From positions 186,001-250,000 of the forward strand of contig CAVZTE010000004.1 of the NCBI GenBank assembly GCA_963778165.1: 64,000 nucleotides of DNA. Direction: 5' to 3'. The notes beneath the pieces were generated by a model. That model did no database searches. It was given only the letters and a program-made list of their open reading frames with translations, and was not told where the DNA came from. The translations under genes were made by a program, and so were the position numbers. Numbering within the stretch: the stretch's first letter is position 1; every line of letters starts with the position of its first letter. This document shows positions 17,301 through 24,813 of the stretch, in pieces. This stretch comes from Bog-756 sp963778165. Lineage in GTDB: Bacteria; Actinomycetota; Acidimicrobiia; Acidimicrobiales; RAAP-2.

Positions 17301-19930
17301 GGGGTGGTGGCATCGATGGTGGTGTCGTTGACCACGTCGAGGCCGGTGACCTCGGCGCCGCCCACGGTGACGGCGGTGGCCCCGGTGAGGGCGGTGCCGG
17401 TGATGACCACGGCGGTGCCCCCGGCGGCCGAGCCGGTGGCCGGGTCGAGGGAGGTGACGCTCGGGGCGGCCACGTAGGTGAACTCATCGGACGGCGTGGT
17501 GGCCGAGGTGCCGTCGGGGGTGGTGACGGTGACGTGCACCGTGCCGGGGTCGCCCACCGGGGCGGTGGCGGTGATCTGGGTGGCCGAGTTGACGGTGTAG
17601 ACGGCGGGGGTGCCCCCGAAGTCGACCACCGAGGCCGGGTCGAGGTCGGTGCCGGTGATGACCACCGAGGTGCCGGCGGTGGCGGCCGGCCCGGTGGTGG
17701 GGTCGAGGGAGGTGACCGTGGGGCCCACGTAGGTGAAGGCGGCGTCGCCGCTGGCGCCGGAGTCGCCGTAGGGGGTGGTGACGACCACGTCGGCCGGGCC
17801 GTTGGCCCCGGCCGGGGTGGTGGCATCGATGGTGGTGTCGTTGACCACGTCGAGGCCGGTGACCTCGGCGCCGCCCACGGTGACGGCGGTGGCCCCGGTG
17901 AGGGCGGTGCCGGTGATGACCACGGCGGTGCCCCCGGCGGCCGAGCCGGTGGCCGGGTCGAGGGAGGTGACGCTCGGGGCGGCCACGTAGGTGAACTCAT
18001 CGGACGGCGTGGTGGCCGAGGTGCCGTCGGGGGTGGTGACGGTGACGTGCACCGTGCCGGGGTCGCCCACCGGGGCGGTGGCGGTGATCTGGGTGGCCGA
18101 GTTGACGGTGTAGACGGCGGGGGTGCCCCCGAAGTCGACCACCGAGGCCGGGTCGAGGTCGGTGCCGGTGATGACCACCGAGGTGCCGGCGGTGGCGGCC
18201 GGCCCGGTGGTGGGGTCGAGGGAGGTGACCGTGGGGCCCACGTAGGTGAAGGCGGCGTCGCCGCTGGCGCCGGAGTCGCCGTAGGGGGTGGTGACGACCA
18301 CGTCGGCCGGGCCGTTGGCCCCGGCCGGGGTGGTGGCATCGATGGTGGTGTCGTTGACCACGTCGAGGCCGGTGACCTCGGCGCCGCCCACGGTGACGGC
18401 GGTGGCCCCGGTGAGGGCGGTGCCGGTGATGACCACGGCGGTGCCCCCGGCGGCCGAGCCGGTGGCCGGGTCGAGGGAGGTGACGCTCGGGGCGGCCACG
18501 TAGGTGAACTCATCGGACGGCGTGGTGGCCGAGGTGCCGTCGGGGGTGGTGACGGTGACGTGCACCGTGCCGGGGTCGCCCACCGGGGCGGTGGCGGTGA
18601 TCTGGGTGGCCGAGTTGACGGTGTAGACGGCGGGGGTGCCCCCGAAGTCGACCACCGAGGCCGGGTCGAGGTCGGTGCCGGTGATGACCACCGAGGTGCC
18701 GGCGGTGGCGGCCGGCCCGGTGGTGGGGTCGAGGGAGGTGACCGTGGGGCCCACGTAGGTGAAGGCGGCGTCGCCGCTGGCGCCGGAGTCGCCGTAGGGG
18801 GTGGTGACGACCACGTCGGCCGGGCCGTTGGCCCCGGCCGGGGTGGTGGCATCGATGGTGGTGTCGTTGACCACGTCGAGGCCGGTGACCTCGGCGCCGC
18901 CCACGGTGACGGCGGTGGCCCCGGTGAGGGCGGTGCCGGTGATGACCACGGCGGTGCCCCCGGCGGCCGAGCCGGTGGCCGGGTCGAGGGAGGTGACGCT
19001 CGGGGCGGCCACGTAGGTGAACTCATCGGACGGCGTGGTGGCCGAGGTGCCGTCGGGGGTGGTGACGGTGACGTGCACCGTGCCGGGGTCGCCCACCGGG
19101 GCGGTGGCGGTGATCTGGGTGGCCGAGTTGACGGTGTAGACGGCGGGGGTGCCCCCGAAGTCGACCACCGAGGCCGGGTCGAGGTCGGTGCCGGTGATGA
19201 CCACCGAGGTGCCGGCGGTGGCGGCCGGCCCGGTGGTGGGGTCGAGGGAGGTGACCGTGGGGCCCACGTAGGTGAAGGCGGCGTCGCCGCTGGCGCCGGA
19301 GTCGCCGTAGGGGGTGGTGACGACCACGTCGGCCGGGCCGTTGGCCCCGGCCGGGGTGGTGGCATCGATGGTGGTGTCGTTGACCACGTCGAGGCCGGTG
19401 ACCTCGGCGCCGCCCACGGTGACGGCGGTGGCCCCGGTGAGGGCGGTGCCGGTGATGACCACGGCGGTGCCCCCGGCGGCCGAGCCGGTGGCCGGGTCGA
19501 GGGAGGTGACGCTCGGGGCGGCCACGTAGGTGAACTCATCGGACGGCGTGGTGGCCGAGGTGCCGTCGGGGGTGGTGACGGTGACGTGCACCGTGCCGGG
19601 GTCGCCCACCGGGGCGGTGGCGGTGATCTGGGTGGCCGAGTTGACGGTGTAGACGGCGGGGGTGCCCCCGAAGTCGACCACCGAGGCCGGGTCGAGGTCG
19701 GTGCCGGTGATGACCACCGAGGTGCCGGCGGTGGCGGCCGGCCCGGTGGTGGGGTCGAGGGAGGTGACCGTGGGGCCCACGTAGGTGAAGGCGGCGTCGC
19801 CGCTGGCGCCGGAGTCGCCGTAGGGGGTGGTGACGACCACGTCGGCCGGGCCGTTGGCCCCGGCCGGGGTGGTGGCATCGATGGTGGTGTCGTTGACCAC
19901 GTCGAGGCCGGTGACCTCGGCGCCGCCCAC
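14372..19930 (-). CDS. C-terminal open frame of the giant IPT/TIG protein (IPT array plus GYWLV repeats)
   Basis: The longest intact piece of the broken gene, 1,852 codons. It begins inside an IPT/TIG domain immediately after the 17-bp duplication, so the apparent ATG is not a true start. It contains the 171-residue double-IPT repeats, about seven diverged IPT domains (for example VTSVSPTTGPTVGGTLVTIT), and the C-terminal repeats with GYWLVASDGGIFAFG. The latter are thought to fold as propeller or solenoid blades and are frequent in secreted proteins of Acidimicrobiia and related groups. It has no membrane anchor or sorting signal at the C-terminus. Confidence 0.7.
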   Translation of the reverse strand: MGGAEVTGLDVVNDTTIDATTPAGANGPADVVVTTPYGDSGASGDAAFTYVGPTVTSLDPTTGPAATAGTSVVITGTDLDPASVVDFGGTPAVYTVNSATQITATAPVGDPGTVHVTVTTPDGTSATTPSDEFTYVAAPSVTSLDPATGSAAGGTAVVITGTALTGATAVTVGGAEVTGLDVVNDTTIDATTPAGANGPADVVVTTPYGDSGASGDAAFTYVGPTVTSLDPTTGPAATAGTSVVITGTDLDPASVVDFGGTPAVYTVNSATQITATAPVGDPGTVHVTVTTPDGTSATTPSDEFTYVAAPSVTSLDPATGSAAGGTAVVITGTALTGATAVTVGGAEVTGLDVVNDTTIDATTPAGANGPADVVVTTPYGDSGASGDAAFTYVGPTVTSLDPTTGPAATAGTSVVITGTDLDPASVVDFGGTPAVYTVNSATQITATAPVGDPGTVHVTVTTPDGTSATTPSDEFTYVAAPSVTSLDPATGSAAGGTAVVITGTALTGATAVTVGGAEVTGLDVVNDTTIDATTPAGANGPADVVVTTPYGDSGASGDAAFTYVGPTVTSLDPTTGPAATAGTSVVITGTDLDPASVVDFGGTPAVYTVNSATQITATAPVGDPGTVHVTVTTPDGTSATTPSDEFTYVAAPSVTSLDPATGSAAGGTAVVITGTALTGATAVTVGGAEVTGLDVVNDTTIDATTPAGANGPADVVVTTPYGDSGASGDAAFTYVGPTVTSLDPTTGPAATAGTSVVITGTDLDPASVVDFGGTPAVYTVNSATQITATAPVGDPGTVHVTVTTPDGTSATTPSDEFTYVAAPSVTSLDPATGSAAGGTAVVITGTALTGATAVTVGGAEVTGLDVVNDTTIDATTPAGANGPADVVVTTPYGDSGASGDAAFTYVGPTVTSLDPTTGPAATAGTSVVITGTDLDPASVVDFGGTPAVYTVNSATQITATAPVGGPGTVHVTVTTPDGTSATTPSDEFTYVAAPSVTSLDPATGSAAGGTAVVITGTALTGATAVTVGGAEVTGLDVVNDTTIDATTPAGANGPADVVVTTPYGDSGASGDAAFTYVAVAPEVTSVSPDSGPALGGTLVTITGTDLTGATAVTVGGTAVSSYTVHSNTTITATTPAGDPGAADVVVTTPHGNSGDSGTGDFTYVAAPLVTSVGPTTGPTVGGTLVTITGTHLTGATAVTVGGMAVSSYTVHSNTTITATTPAGDAGAADVVVTTPYGNSGDSGTGDFTYVSAPLVTSVSPTTGPTVGGTLVTITGTHLTGATAVMIGGAPVSSFTVHSNTAITATTPAGDAGAADVVVTTPYGNSGDSGTGDFTYVGGPVVTSVSPATGPLAGGTRVTVHGTSFTNTTGVSFGGTPATFTQTTATILTAVSPAGSEGAVDITVTTAEGQSATGRADLFAYVDAPVVASISPSLGSTHGDSVVTVTGTGFTSDSTVSFGSKAATSMNFVNTNSLTATSPAGTGVVDVTVTTVGGTSATNNSDHFTYGSVPAVTGITPKSGPQVGSTVVSISGTNFAEGSTVDFGSKAASSVTVKSDTSIVATSPSGPAGSVDVTVTTVYGTSAVGGADNFTYDANSVPTPPAAGGYWLASADGGIFAFGNAGFFGSTGALHLNQPIVGMASTPNGRGYWLVASDGGIFAFGNAGFYGSTGSMQLNQPIVGMAATPDGKGYWLVASDGGIFAFGDAGFYGSTGGMQLNRPIVGMATTPNGKGYWLVASDGGIFAFGDAGFYGSTGGMQLNKPIVDMASTPNGKGYWLVASDGGIFAFGNAGFYGSTGGTPLNRPIVGMAPTPNGKGYWLVASDGGIFAFGGAPFFGSAGGTQLNQPVVAMKPTP
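14384..15140 (-). repeat. six 126-bp repeats encoding the GYWLVASDGGIFAFG motif
   Basis: The period is 126 bp (42 residues), for example at 14475 and 14601. Copies differ at scattered bases, so this array is older than the 513-bp IPT array upstream. Confidence 0.85.
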
Positions 19931-20126
19931 GGTGACGGCGGTGGCCCCGGGACGGCGGTGGCCCCGGTGAGGGCGGTGCCGGTGATGACCACGGCGGTGC
20001 CCCCGGCGGCCGAGCCGGTGGCCGGGTCGAGGGAGGTGACGCTCGGGGCGGCCACGTAGGTGAACTCATCGGACGGCGTGGTGGCCGAGGTGCCGTCGGG
20101 GGTGGTGACGGTGACGTGCACCGTGC
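16701..20126 (-). repeat. 513-bp tandem repeat array (double IPT/TIG unit), about 6.6 copies
   Basis: Copies begin near 16701, 17214, 17727, 18240, 18753, 19266 and 19779, at an exact 513-bp spacing. Units are nearly base-identical; one change seen is GG for GT/A at about 17038 (Gly for Asp in the product). Each unit encodes two IPT/TIG domains (171 residues). The last copy carries the 17-bp duplication, and homology fades after about 20126. Such identity implies recent expansion by unequal recombination, or copy-number uncertainty in assembly. Confidence 0.92.
19934..19967. repeat. 17-bp tandem duplication causing a frameshift
   Basis: A 17-nt segment (19934-19950) is directly repeated at 19951-19967. 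All six other copies of the 513-bp unit have it once. The insertion changes the frame of the giant gene. Confidence 0.92.
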
Positions 20127-20701
20127 CGGCGTTGCCGGCCGGGGAAGTCGCCGTGCAGATGGTGGAGGAGGAGCAACTGGATTCGGTGTCAGCCGTCGAA
20201 CCGAAACTGACCGTACTGTCGCCAACTACGAATCCGGTGCCATAGATGGTGACGGGTGTTCCTCCGGCTACTGGCCCATTGGAGGCGCTGATGCCGGTGA
20301 CCGCCAGTCCGGTGTCGGGAGTCATGGCTACGCCTGCAGGATCTACGCCGACCGTGATGGAAGTGGTGACCGTGTCGTTGGAGGTGCTGATGACACTCAC
20401 GGAGCCCGTGCCTGGGGGGCTTCCGGCGTTGACTGCGTAGACCGAGAGGCCGTCCGGGGTGACAGCCACGCTGTTGGTATTGGGCCCTACAGGGACGAGG
20501 CTTACGTTGTCGGTGGCGGTATTCAAATCGCTCACGGTGCCGTCTCCAGAGTCGGCAATGTAGGCGTCGAGTCCGTTGGGGGTCACAGCCACGCCCTCGG
20601 GGTCCGCCCCTACGGAGATGGTGCTGGTGACGGTGTCGTTGGCGGTGTTGATCAGGCTCACGGTGGCATCGCCAGTATTGGTGACGTAGGCAGTGAGGCC
20701 A

Positions 20702-21619
20702 TTAGGAGAAACGGCCACGCCGTAAGGACTGGTACCCACGTCGATGGTGTCGGTGACGGTGTTGCTCGAAGAACTGATCACGCTCAAGGTGGAATCGTTG
20801 TGGTTGGTCACGTAGGCGGTCAGGCCGTCGGGAGTTGAAGATCACGCCCACGGGATCAGCGCCCACGTCGATGGTTGTGGTCACGGTATTGGTGGAGGTG
20901 TTGATGACGCTGACATTGTCCGAGCCGGAGTTGGCCACATAGGCTTCGACCCCGTTGGGAGAGATGGCAATGCTGTCCGGGTTGGAGCCCACGCCGATGG
21001 TGGCGGTCACGGTATTGGTTGAGGTGTCGATGACGCTCACATCGTTCGCGGCGGAGTTGCTTACGTACGCAAAGCGGCCGTTGGGGGTGACAGCGACACC
21101 ATCGGGGTGCATTCCGACATTGACAGTGATGGGGACGGTTTGAGTGGCAGTATCAATCACGCTTACGGTGCCGTCGTCAAAGTTGGGCACATAGGCGAAG
21201 GTGTCGTAGTCGAACTCGTCGGCTAACGAATCAGCCGAGGTCTGTCCGCCGACGGTAGCGGTGATGTCGACGATGCCGGGGGAACTGGAGGGCGACGTCG
21301 CTGAACAGGCATCGGTGCTCGAGCAATTCACCGAAGTGGCCGGGGAGGAGCCGAAGTTGACGGTAGTCCCCGTTGTTCCGATGACGAACCCGCTGCCGGT
21401 GATGGACACCACCGTTCCTCCCGATGGAGAGCCGGTCGTCGGGCTCACTGCGGAGATGACGGGCGCCCCGGGGCCGGCCGATGCCGGCGCCGCACTGACT
21501 ACCGCCAACGCCAGGTTGAACGCCACCGCGACTACCAGGGCAATGGTGAGGGTGCGGGCGCCCAGTCTGGTCGCGGAACGGTCGGTACCTGAGAGTTCAT
21601 TCCTTCGGATGCCGGTCAT
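20702..21619 (-). CDS. N-terminal open frame of the giant IPT/TIG protein
   Basis: 305 codons from ATG 21619. A basic N-terminus and a hydrophobic stretch (TLTIALVVAVAFNLALAVVS) ending near ASAG give a signal peptide. One IPT/TIG domain follows (ISAVSPTTGSPSGGTVVSIT) with a Cys pair, then three YVTN blades. After DPVGVIF the frame is lost owing to the extra base at 20835-20836, and the last 33 codons are out-of-frame. True continuation is in the next frame from 20834 downward (DGLTAYVTN). Confidence 0.7.
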   Translation of the reverse strand: MTGIRRNELSGTDRSATRLGARTLTIALVVAVAFNLALAVVSAAPASAGPGAPVISAVSPTTGSPSGGTVVSITGSGFVIGTTGTTVNFGSSPATSVNCSSTDACSATSPSSSPGIVDITATVGGQTSADSLADEFDYDTFAYVPNFDDGTVSVIDTATQTVPITVNVGMHPDGVAVTPNGRFAYVSNSAANDVSVIDTSTNTVTATIGVGSNPDSIAISPNGVEAYVANSGSDNVSVINTSTNTVTTTIDVGADPVGVIFNSRRPDRLRDQPQRFHLERDQFFEQHRHRHHRRGYQSLRRGRFS

Positions 21620-22034
21620 CGGTACGCCGACCCGGACTCGGTCAGGCCCAGGACAACCGGTCGATTCGACCCCCGCGCTACTCCACTGAGTGACTTAACT
21701 TCTCTCCCGGTCGACGGAATTGCCGTCTCCGGGCCGGCGCAAACCGGGGAAGTAGTCCATGTCGGCTTCCGATGTCGGGGACAAGCCACTGATGCTCCTA
21801 GTGCGATTGATCCAAATGGGCACGCAAGCCGAATATCGGAAGGATGCCGGAGACCCTGCATGGGAGAACGCCCTAAAGATCGCGGGAGTGCCACCTCGCA
21901 TGGAACGACCAGCAGCTGCTCCCAAGGGCAGCAGGTCCGAACGGTGGGGCGGCTGGCCGTTCATCGGCCCCCGGGCCAACCAGAACCTCAGATGATGGTC
22001 AGCCCCTGCAGGGGCCGTGGTCGGTGACCTGAAT
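21620..22034. other. 415-bp intergenic region upstream of the giant secreted-protein gene
   Basis: No supported gene; a 78-codon plus-strand frame at 21759-21995 has no family signal or ribosome site. The region should hold the promoter for the giant gene and the terminator of the GntR gene, but I cannot mark either precisely. Confidence 0.4.
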
Positions 22035-22424
22035 TCAGGGGAGCGATTCCATCATGGCCACGAGCTCCTCACGTCGGTAGCCCTGCGAACGGGCGAAGTC
22101 GAGAAACTCCTTCAGCCGGGCCACCACCGCTCCCCGCTCGGGGGTCCCGGCCACCACGATGGCCCGTCCCCGGCCCAGCTCGATCAGCCCCTCATCTCGA
22201 AGCACGCGCAGGGCGCGCAGCACGGTGTTGGTGTTGACGCCCAGCACCGCGGCCAGATCCTTGGCTTGGGGGATCCGGTCCCCCGGGCCGGCCTCGCCGT
22301 CGGCGATGGCCCGGCGAACTTCCGCCGCCACCTGATCGTGAAGCGGCATGGGGTCAGATCGGTCCACGCCTGCCAGCGCCAACCCGTCGGAATCCGGATC
22401 GCCGGGTGGGTTGACAGAACTCAT
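22035..22424 (-). CDS. GntR-family transcriptional regulator (short, YtrA-like)
   Basis: 129 residues from ATG 22424. The winged helix is typical GntR: PLHDQVAAEVRRAIADGEAGPGDRIP, LAAVLGVNTNTVLRALRVLRDEGLIELGRGRAIVV. Only about 35 residues follow (LKEFLDFARSQGYRREELVAMME), a short dimerisation tail as in the YtrA subfamily, with no large ligand domain. A TATCAT -10 element 7 nt before the ATG makes it probably leaderless. The start codon is inside the palindrome at 22422-22448, so autorepression is likely. The longer open frame upstream is a shadow of the divergent gene. YtrA-type regulators usually control transport operons, but here the divergent partner is an NHL-repeat protein. Confidence 0.88.
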   Translation of the reverse strand: MSSVNPPGDPDSDGLALAGVDRSDPMPLHDQVAAEVRRAIADGEAGPGDRIPQAKDLAAVLGVNTNTVLRALRVLRDEGLIELGRGRAIVVAGTPERGAVVARLKEFLDFARSQGYRREELVAMMESLP

Positions 22425-22448
22425 AACGACAATGATAGTAGCGTTATG
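22422..22448. promoter_or_regulatory. palindromic operator with overlapping divergent leaderless promoters
   Basis: CATAACG-N13-CGTTATG is a perfect inverted repeat whose ends contain the start codons of both divergent genes (22424 minus, 22446 plus). The 13-bp centre holds TATCAT on the minus strand (7 nt to ATG) and GATAGT on the plus strand (6 nt to ATG). A GntR dimer bound here would block both promoters and both starts. Confidence 0.75.
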
Positions 22449-23627
22449 GCCACCGTCGAGGAGGGAGCGCCCCCGGTCCCCATGGACAGGCGGCCGGATC
22501 CATTTCAGCCCACCGATACCGACCTGTTGTTCAAGGAAGCCCGACGGCGCGAACGGCGCCGACGCCTGGCATGGGCCGGCGTGGTCATCATCGTGGTGGG
22601 CGCGTTGGCGACCGGTGTGGCGGCCGCCATCTCCCGCCCCGGACCCCGTCTCCCCCCTTCTGCCACCGCCACCCCGACCAGGCCCGCGCCGACCAGCCCG
22701 CCCCCCAACTCGGTCGTCCCACTGACCAGAGCCGGTCCGTTGGCCGTCGGCCCGACCGGAGCGTTGTACGTGTCGGATGTCTCCCGTCACCAGGTTCTCG
22801 TCCGCCTCGCCAACGGCCAGTTCCAGTTGGTGGCCGGTAACGGCAGCGACGGGTTCGCCGGCGACGGCGGTCCCGCCACCAAGGCTGAGCTCTCGCAGGT
22901 GTCCGATATGGCGTTCGCTCCGAACGGCGATCTCTATCTGGCCGACGGCGGACGGATACGGGTCGTCGATCGGGTCGGCACCATCCGGACCGTCGCCGGC
23001 GACGGCCGCTCCAGTGGCCCGAGCGATTCCATAGCCACGGGCACACCGGCCCTGTCGGCACCACTCGGTCCGACCGTCTCGTTGGCCTTCAGTCCAAGCG
23101 GGCAACTGTATGTGGCCACCCAGACCCAGCTCTTCCGAGTCTCCGCGGCCGGACGCCTCGACACCTTGCGGGCAGTGCTCCCTCCCGGATCCGTGCAGAT
23201 GTCCGGACCGCTCAACAGTTTCGGCTCCATCGCGGTGGACGCCCAAGGCAACGTCTACGCCTCATCCCTGTTCGACGGGTGGTCGGTCTTCAAGATCTCA
23301 CCGAACGGGACGGCCACCTACCTGGGCTACGCCCGGCGCAGTGGAGGGAACACCGCGGTGGTCCAGCGGGGCGCCAACGGAGTCATCGATGTCGACGACG
23401 GGGTGTACGTCCTCCAAGTGCGCGGCGATCACCTCGTGACCAGCTTGGCGGTCACCAGGATCTCGGGTGTCGGCTCTTTCTTCTTCACCGATTTCTTCGC
23501 CGTGGCACCGGACGGGTCGGTCTTCGCCGACAACCTCGGTCCACCGGCCTTCGAACGGTTCCAACAGATCATTTCGGTGACCGACGGACGGGGAACATCG
23601 CTGTGGCGAGGGCCTTCCCGGCGATAG
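22446..23627 (+). CDS. membrane-anchored NHL-repeat beta-propeller protein
   Basis: 393 residues from ATG 22446. A charged cytoplasmic region (residues 1-42, ending ARRRERRRRL) precedes one membrane helix (AWAGVVIIVVGALATGVAAA), then a Pro/Thr-rich linker. The outer part has NHL-type blades: GPTGALYVSDVSRHQVLVRL, AGNGSDGFAGDGGPA, FAPNGDLYLADGG, FSPSGQLYVATQ, VDAQGNVYAS. The propeller probably binds a protein or saccharide partner outside the membrane. It shares a palindromic operator with the GntR gene, suggesting that it responds to the GntR ligand. Confidence 0.82.
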   Translation: MATVEEGAPPVPMDRRPDPFQPTDTDLLFKEARRRERRRRLAWAGVVIIVVGALATGVAAAISRPGPRLPPSATATPTRPAPTSPPPNSVVPLTRAGPLAVGPTGALYVSDVSRHQVLVRLANGQFQLVAGNGSDGFAGDGGPATKAELSQVSDMAFAPNGDLYLADGGRIRVVDRVGTIRTVAGDGRSSGPSDSIATGTPALSAPLGPTVSLAFSPSGQLYVATQTQLFRVSAAGRLDTLRAVLPPGSVQMSGPLNSFGSIAVDAQGNVYASSLFDGWSVFKISPNGTATYLGYARRSGGNTAVVQRGANGVIDVDDGVYVLQVRGDHLVTSLAVTRISGVGSFFFTDFFAVAPDGSVFADNLGPPAFERFQQIISVTDGRGTSLWRGPSRR

Positions 23628-23789
23628 TCCCGCACCCGATCGTCCCGGTCGCACCGGCCGACCGGAAAAGTCCGGACAATCCCTAGCGAAGTGACGCCAG
23701 CGGGCGTTAGGGTTGTTTAACTTTCAGGCGACGACGGGGCGGAACCAGCCGCCTTCCCTCGCCCGTGAGGCGAGGAGGGGCACAAAATC

Positions 23790-24716
23790 ATGAGCGGAAG
23801 AATGAAGCCGTCCCGAAGGGCTTTGGCGGCGGCCGGTATAGGGGTGGCGGTCGTCCTGGTGGCGGTTGGCACCACCCTCACGCTGACTCCGGCTAGCGGG
23901 AGCGCGTCAGCAGCCAAGCCCAGTGCCCGGTACCTGGCCTCGGCCCGGAGCGCCCTGGTCCGGTATTTGCAGCACAGCGACGCCCCGGCTCGCCACGCTC
24001 CGCTCCCAGGCAGCGGAGGTGGCTTCGGTACTCTCCGCCCGGTCAACACCACCGCTTCGTACAACTGGTCGGGGTACGTCGACACCGACGCCACCACCGG
24101 GTACTTCAAGTCGATCAGTGGCGACTGGATCACTCCCTCGGTTACTGCGAGCTGCACCAACGAGGACACTGTCGCCTCCCAGTGGATCGGACTTGACGGC
24201 TGGTCGAACACCACAGTGGAGCAGGAAGGCGTAATCGACTGGTGCTTCGAGGACCATGCTACGTATTTCACCTGGTATGAGATGTACCCGGCCGGCTCGG
24301 TGGAGGTCGGCACTGCCCTGCAACCCGGCGACAAGATCGCCACCTCCATCACCACCTCCGTCACCGGCACCCTCAAGAGTTACAAGATGGTCCTGACCGA
24401 CTCCACCCACACCGCCAACAGCTTCACCAAGACACTCACCTGTGCTACTGCCACCTGCAAGGACACCAGTGCCGAGTGGATCGACGAGCGGCCCTACTTC
24501 AACACCAGTGGCTTCGCTCCGCTGGCCGACTCCGGCTCATGGGTCGTGACCGGGGCCACCGTAAAGGGTGGGACGGTGAGCGGTACGACGATCAATGCAT
24601 TCCACGATTCGGCGATCCAGATGATCGACAGCACCGGGTCCTATCCCTTGGCCACCATGTCGGGCCTGGCGCCCGGTGACAGGGGGTTCACGGTGAAGTG
24701 GGAGAACAGCTACTGA
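23790..24716 (+). CDS. secreted G1-family (eqolisin-type) glutamic endopeptidase
   Basis: 308 residues. GAGGAGGGG lies about 8 nt before the ATG. Residues 10-40 form a signal peptide (basic, then AVVLVAVGTTLTLTPASGSAS). A propeptide-like segment (to about residue 85) precedes the G1 domain: YNWSGYV, GDWITPSV, SQWIGLDGW, TVEQEGVIDWC and TSAEWIDERP. The Gln in VEQEG and Glu in SAEW correspond to the catalytic Gln/Glu dyad of eqolisins. These proteases act best at low pH and were first known from fungi; bacterial members occur in acid-tolerant actinobacteria (general knowledge). Two Cys in ASCTNED and DWCFED probably pair. Confidence 0.88.
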   Translation: MSGRMKPSRRALAAAGIGVAVVLVAVGTTLTLTPASGSASAAKPSARYLASARSALVRYLQHSDAPARHAPLPGSGGGFGTLRPVNTTASYNWSGYVDTDATTGYFKSISGDWITPSVTASCTNEDTVASQWIGLDGWSNTTVEQEGVIDWCFEDHATYFTWYEMYPAGSVEVGTALQPGDKIATSITTSVTGTLKSYKMVLTDSTHTANSFTKTLTCATATCKDTSAEWIDERPYFNTSGFAPLADSGSWVVTGATVKGGTVSGTTINAFHDSAIQMIDSTGSYPLATMSGLAPGDRGFTVKWENSY

Positions 24717-24731
24717 GCTTCTGGTAGCCGA

Positions 24732-24758
24732 CCCCCCGGCGGGTCAGACCGTCGGGGG
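24732..24758 (+). terminator. possible terminator after the G1 peptidase gene
   Basis: CCCCCGGC and GTCGGGGG can form an 8-bp stem (one G-U pair) with a loop that is itself a small inverted repeat. No T tract follows. Confidence 0.35.
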
Positions 24759-24800
24759 AGAGATCCGAGTGGCGACGGACGGACGCTCACCTACCCGGCC

Positions 24801-24806
24801 TAGAGT
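24801..24806 (+). promoter_or_regulatory. -10 element TAGAGT for leaderless signal peptidase I
   Basis: TAGAGT is followed by exactly 7 nt and ATG 24814. This geometry favours ATG 24814 over the GTG at 24769 as start. Confidence 0.55.
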
Positions 24807-24813
24807 CTTTCCC

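Larger units (their letters stand above)
14372..21619 (-). pseudogene. giant secreted IPT/TIG repeat protein gene, broken by two indels
   Basis: Reconstructed product about 2,400 residues. From the N-terminus: signal peptide (residues 20-48), one IPT/TIG domain, YVTN-type beta-propeller repeats (VSVIDTSTNTVTATIGVG type), more IPT/TIG domains including a 171-residue pair repeated almost identically, further diverged IPT/TIG domains, then six 42-residue GYWLVASDGGIFAFG repeats to the end. The frame is broken twice. An extra base in TT at 20835-20836 shifts into a second frame. A 17-bp tandem duplication at 19934-19967 shifts back. Together they add 18 nt, so both ends share one frame while the 0.87 kb between does not. 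As written, translation from 21619 stops at 20702. Either the gene is decayed or these are assembly errors. The role is likely surface adhesion or matrix. Confidence 0.8.

Noticed and set aside
15620..20059. Plus-strand open frame of 1,479 codons rich in Gly, Asp and Arg
   Set aside because: It is the mirror of the IPT/TIG repeat array; the minus-strand frames show real domains, a signal peptide and family motifs, whereas this one has only low-complexity sequence.
21759..21995. 78-codon plus-strand frame upstream of the GntR gene
   Set aside because: No ribosome site, no homology signal, and unusual composition for this genome.
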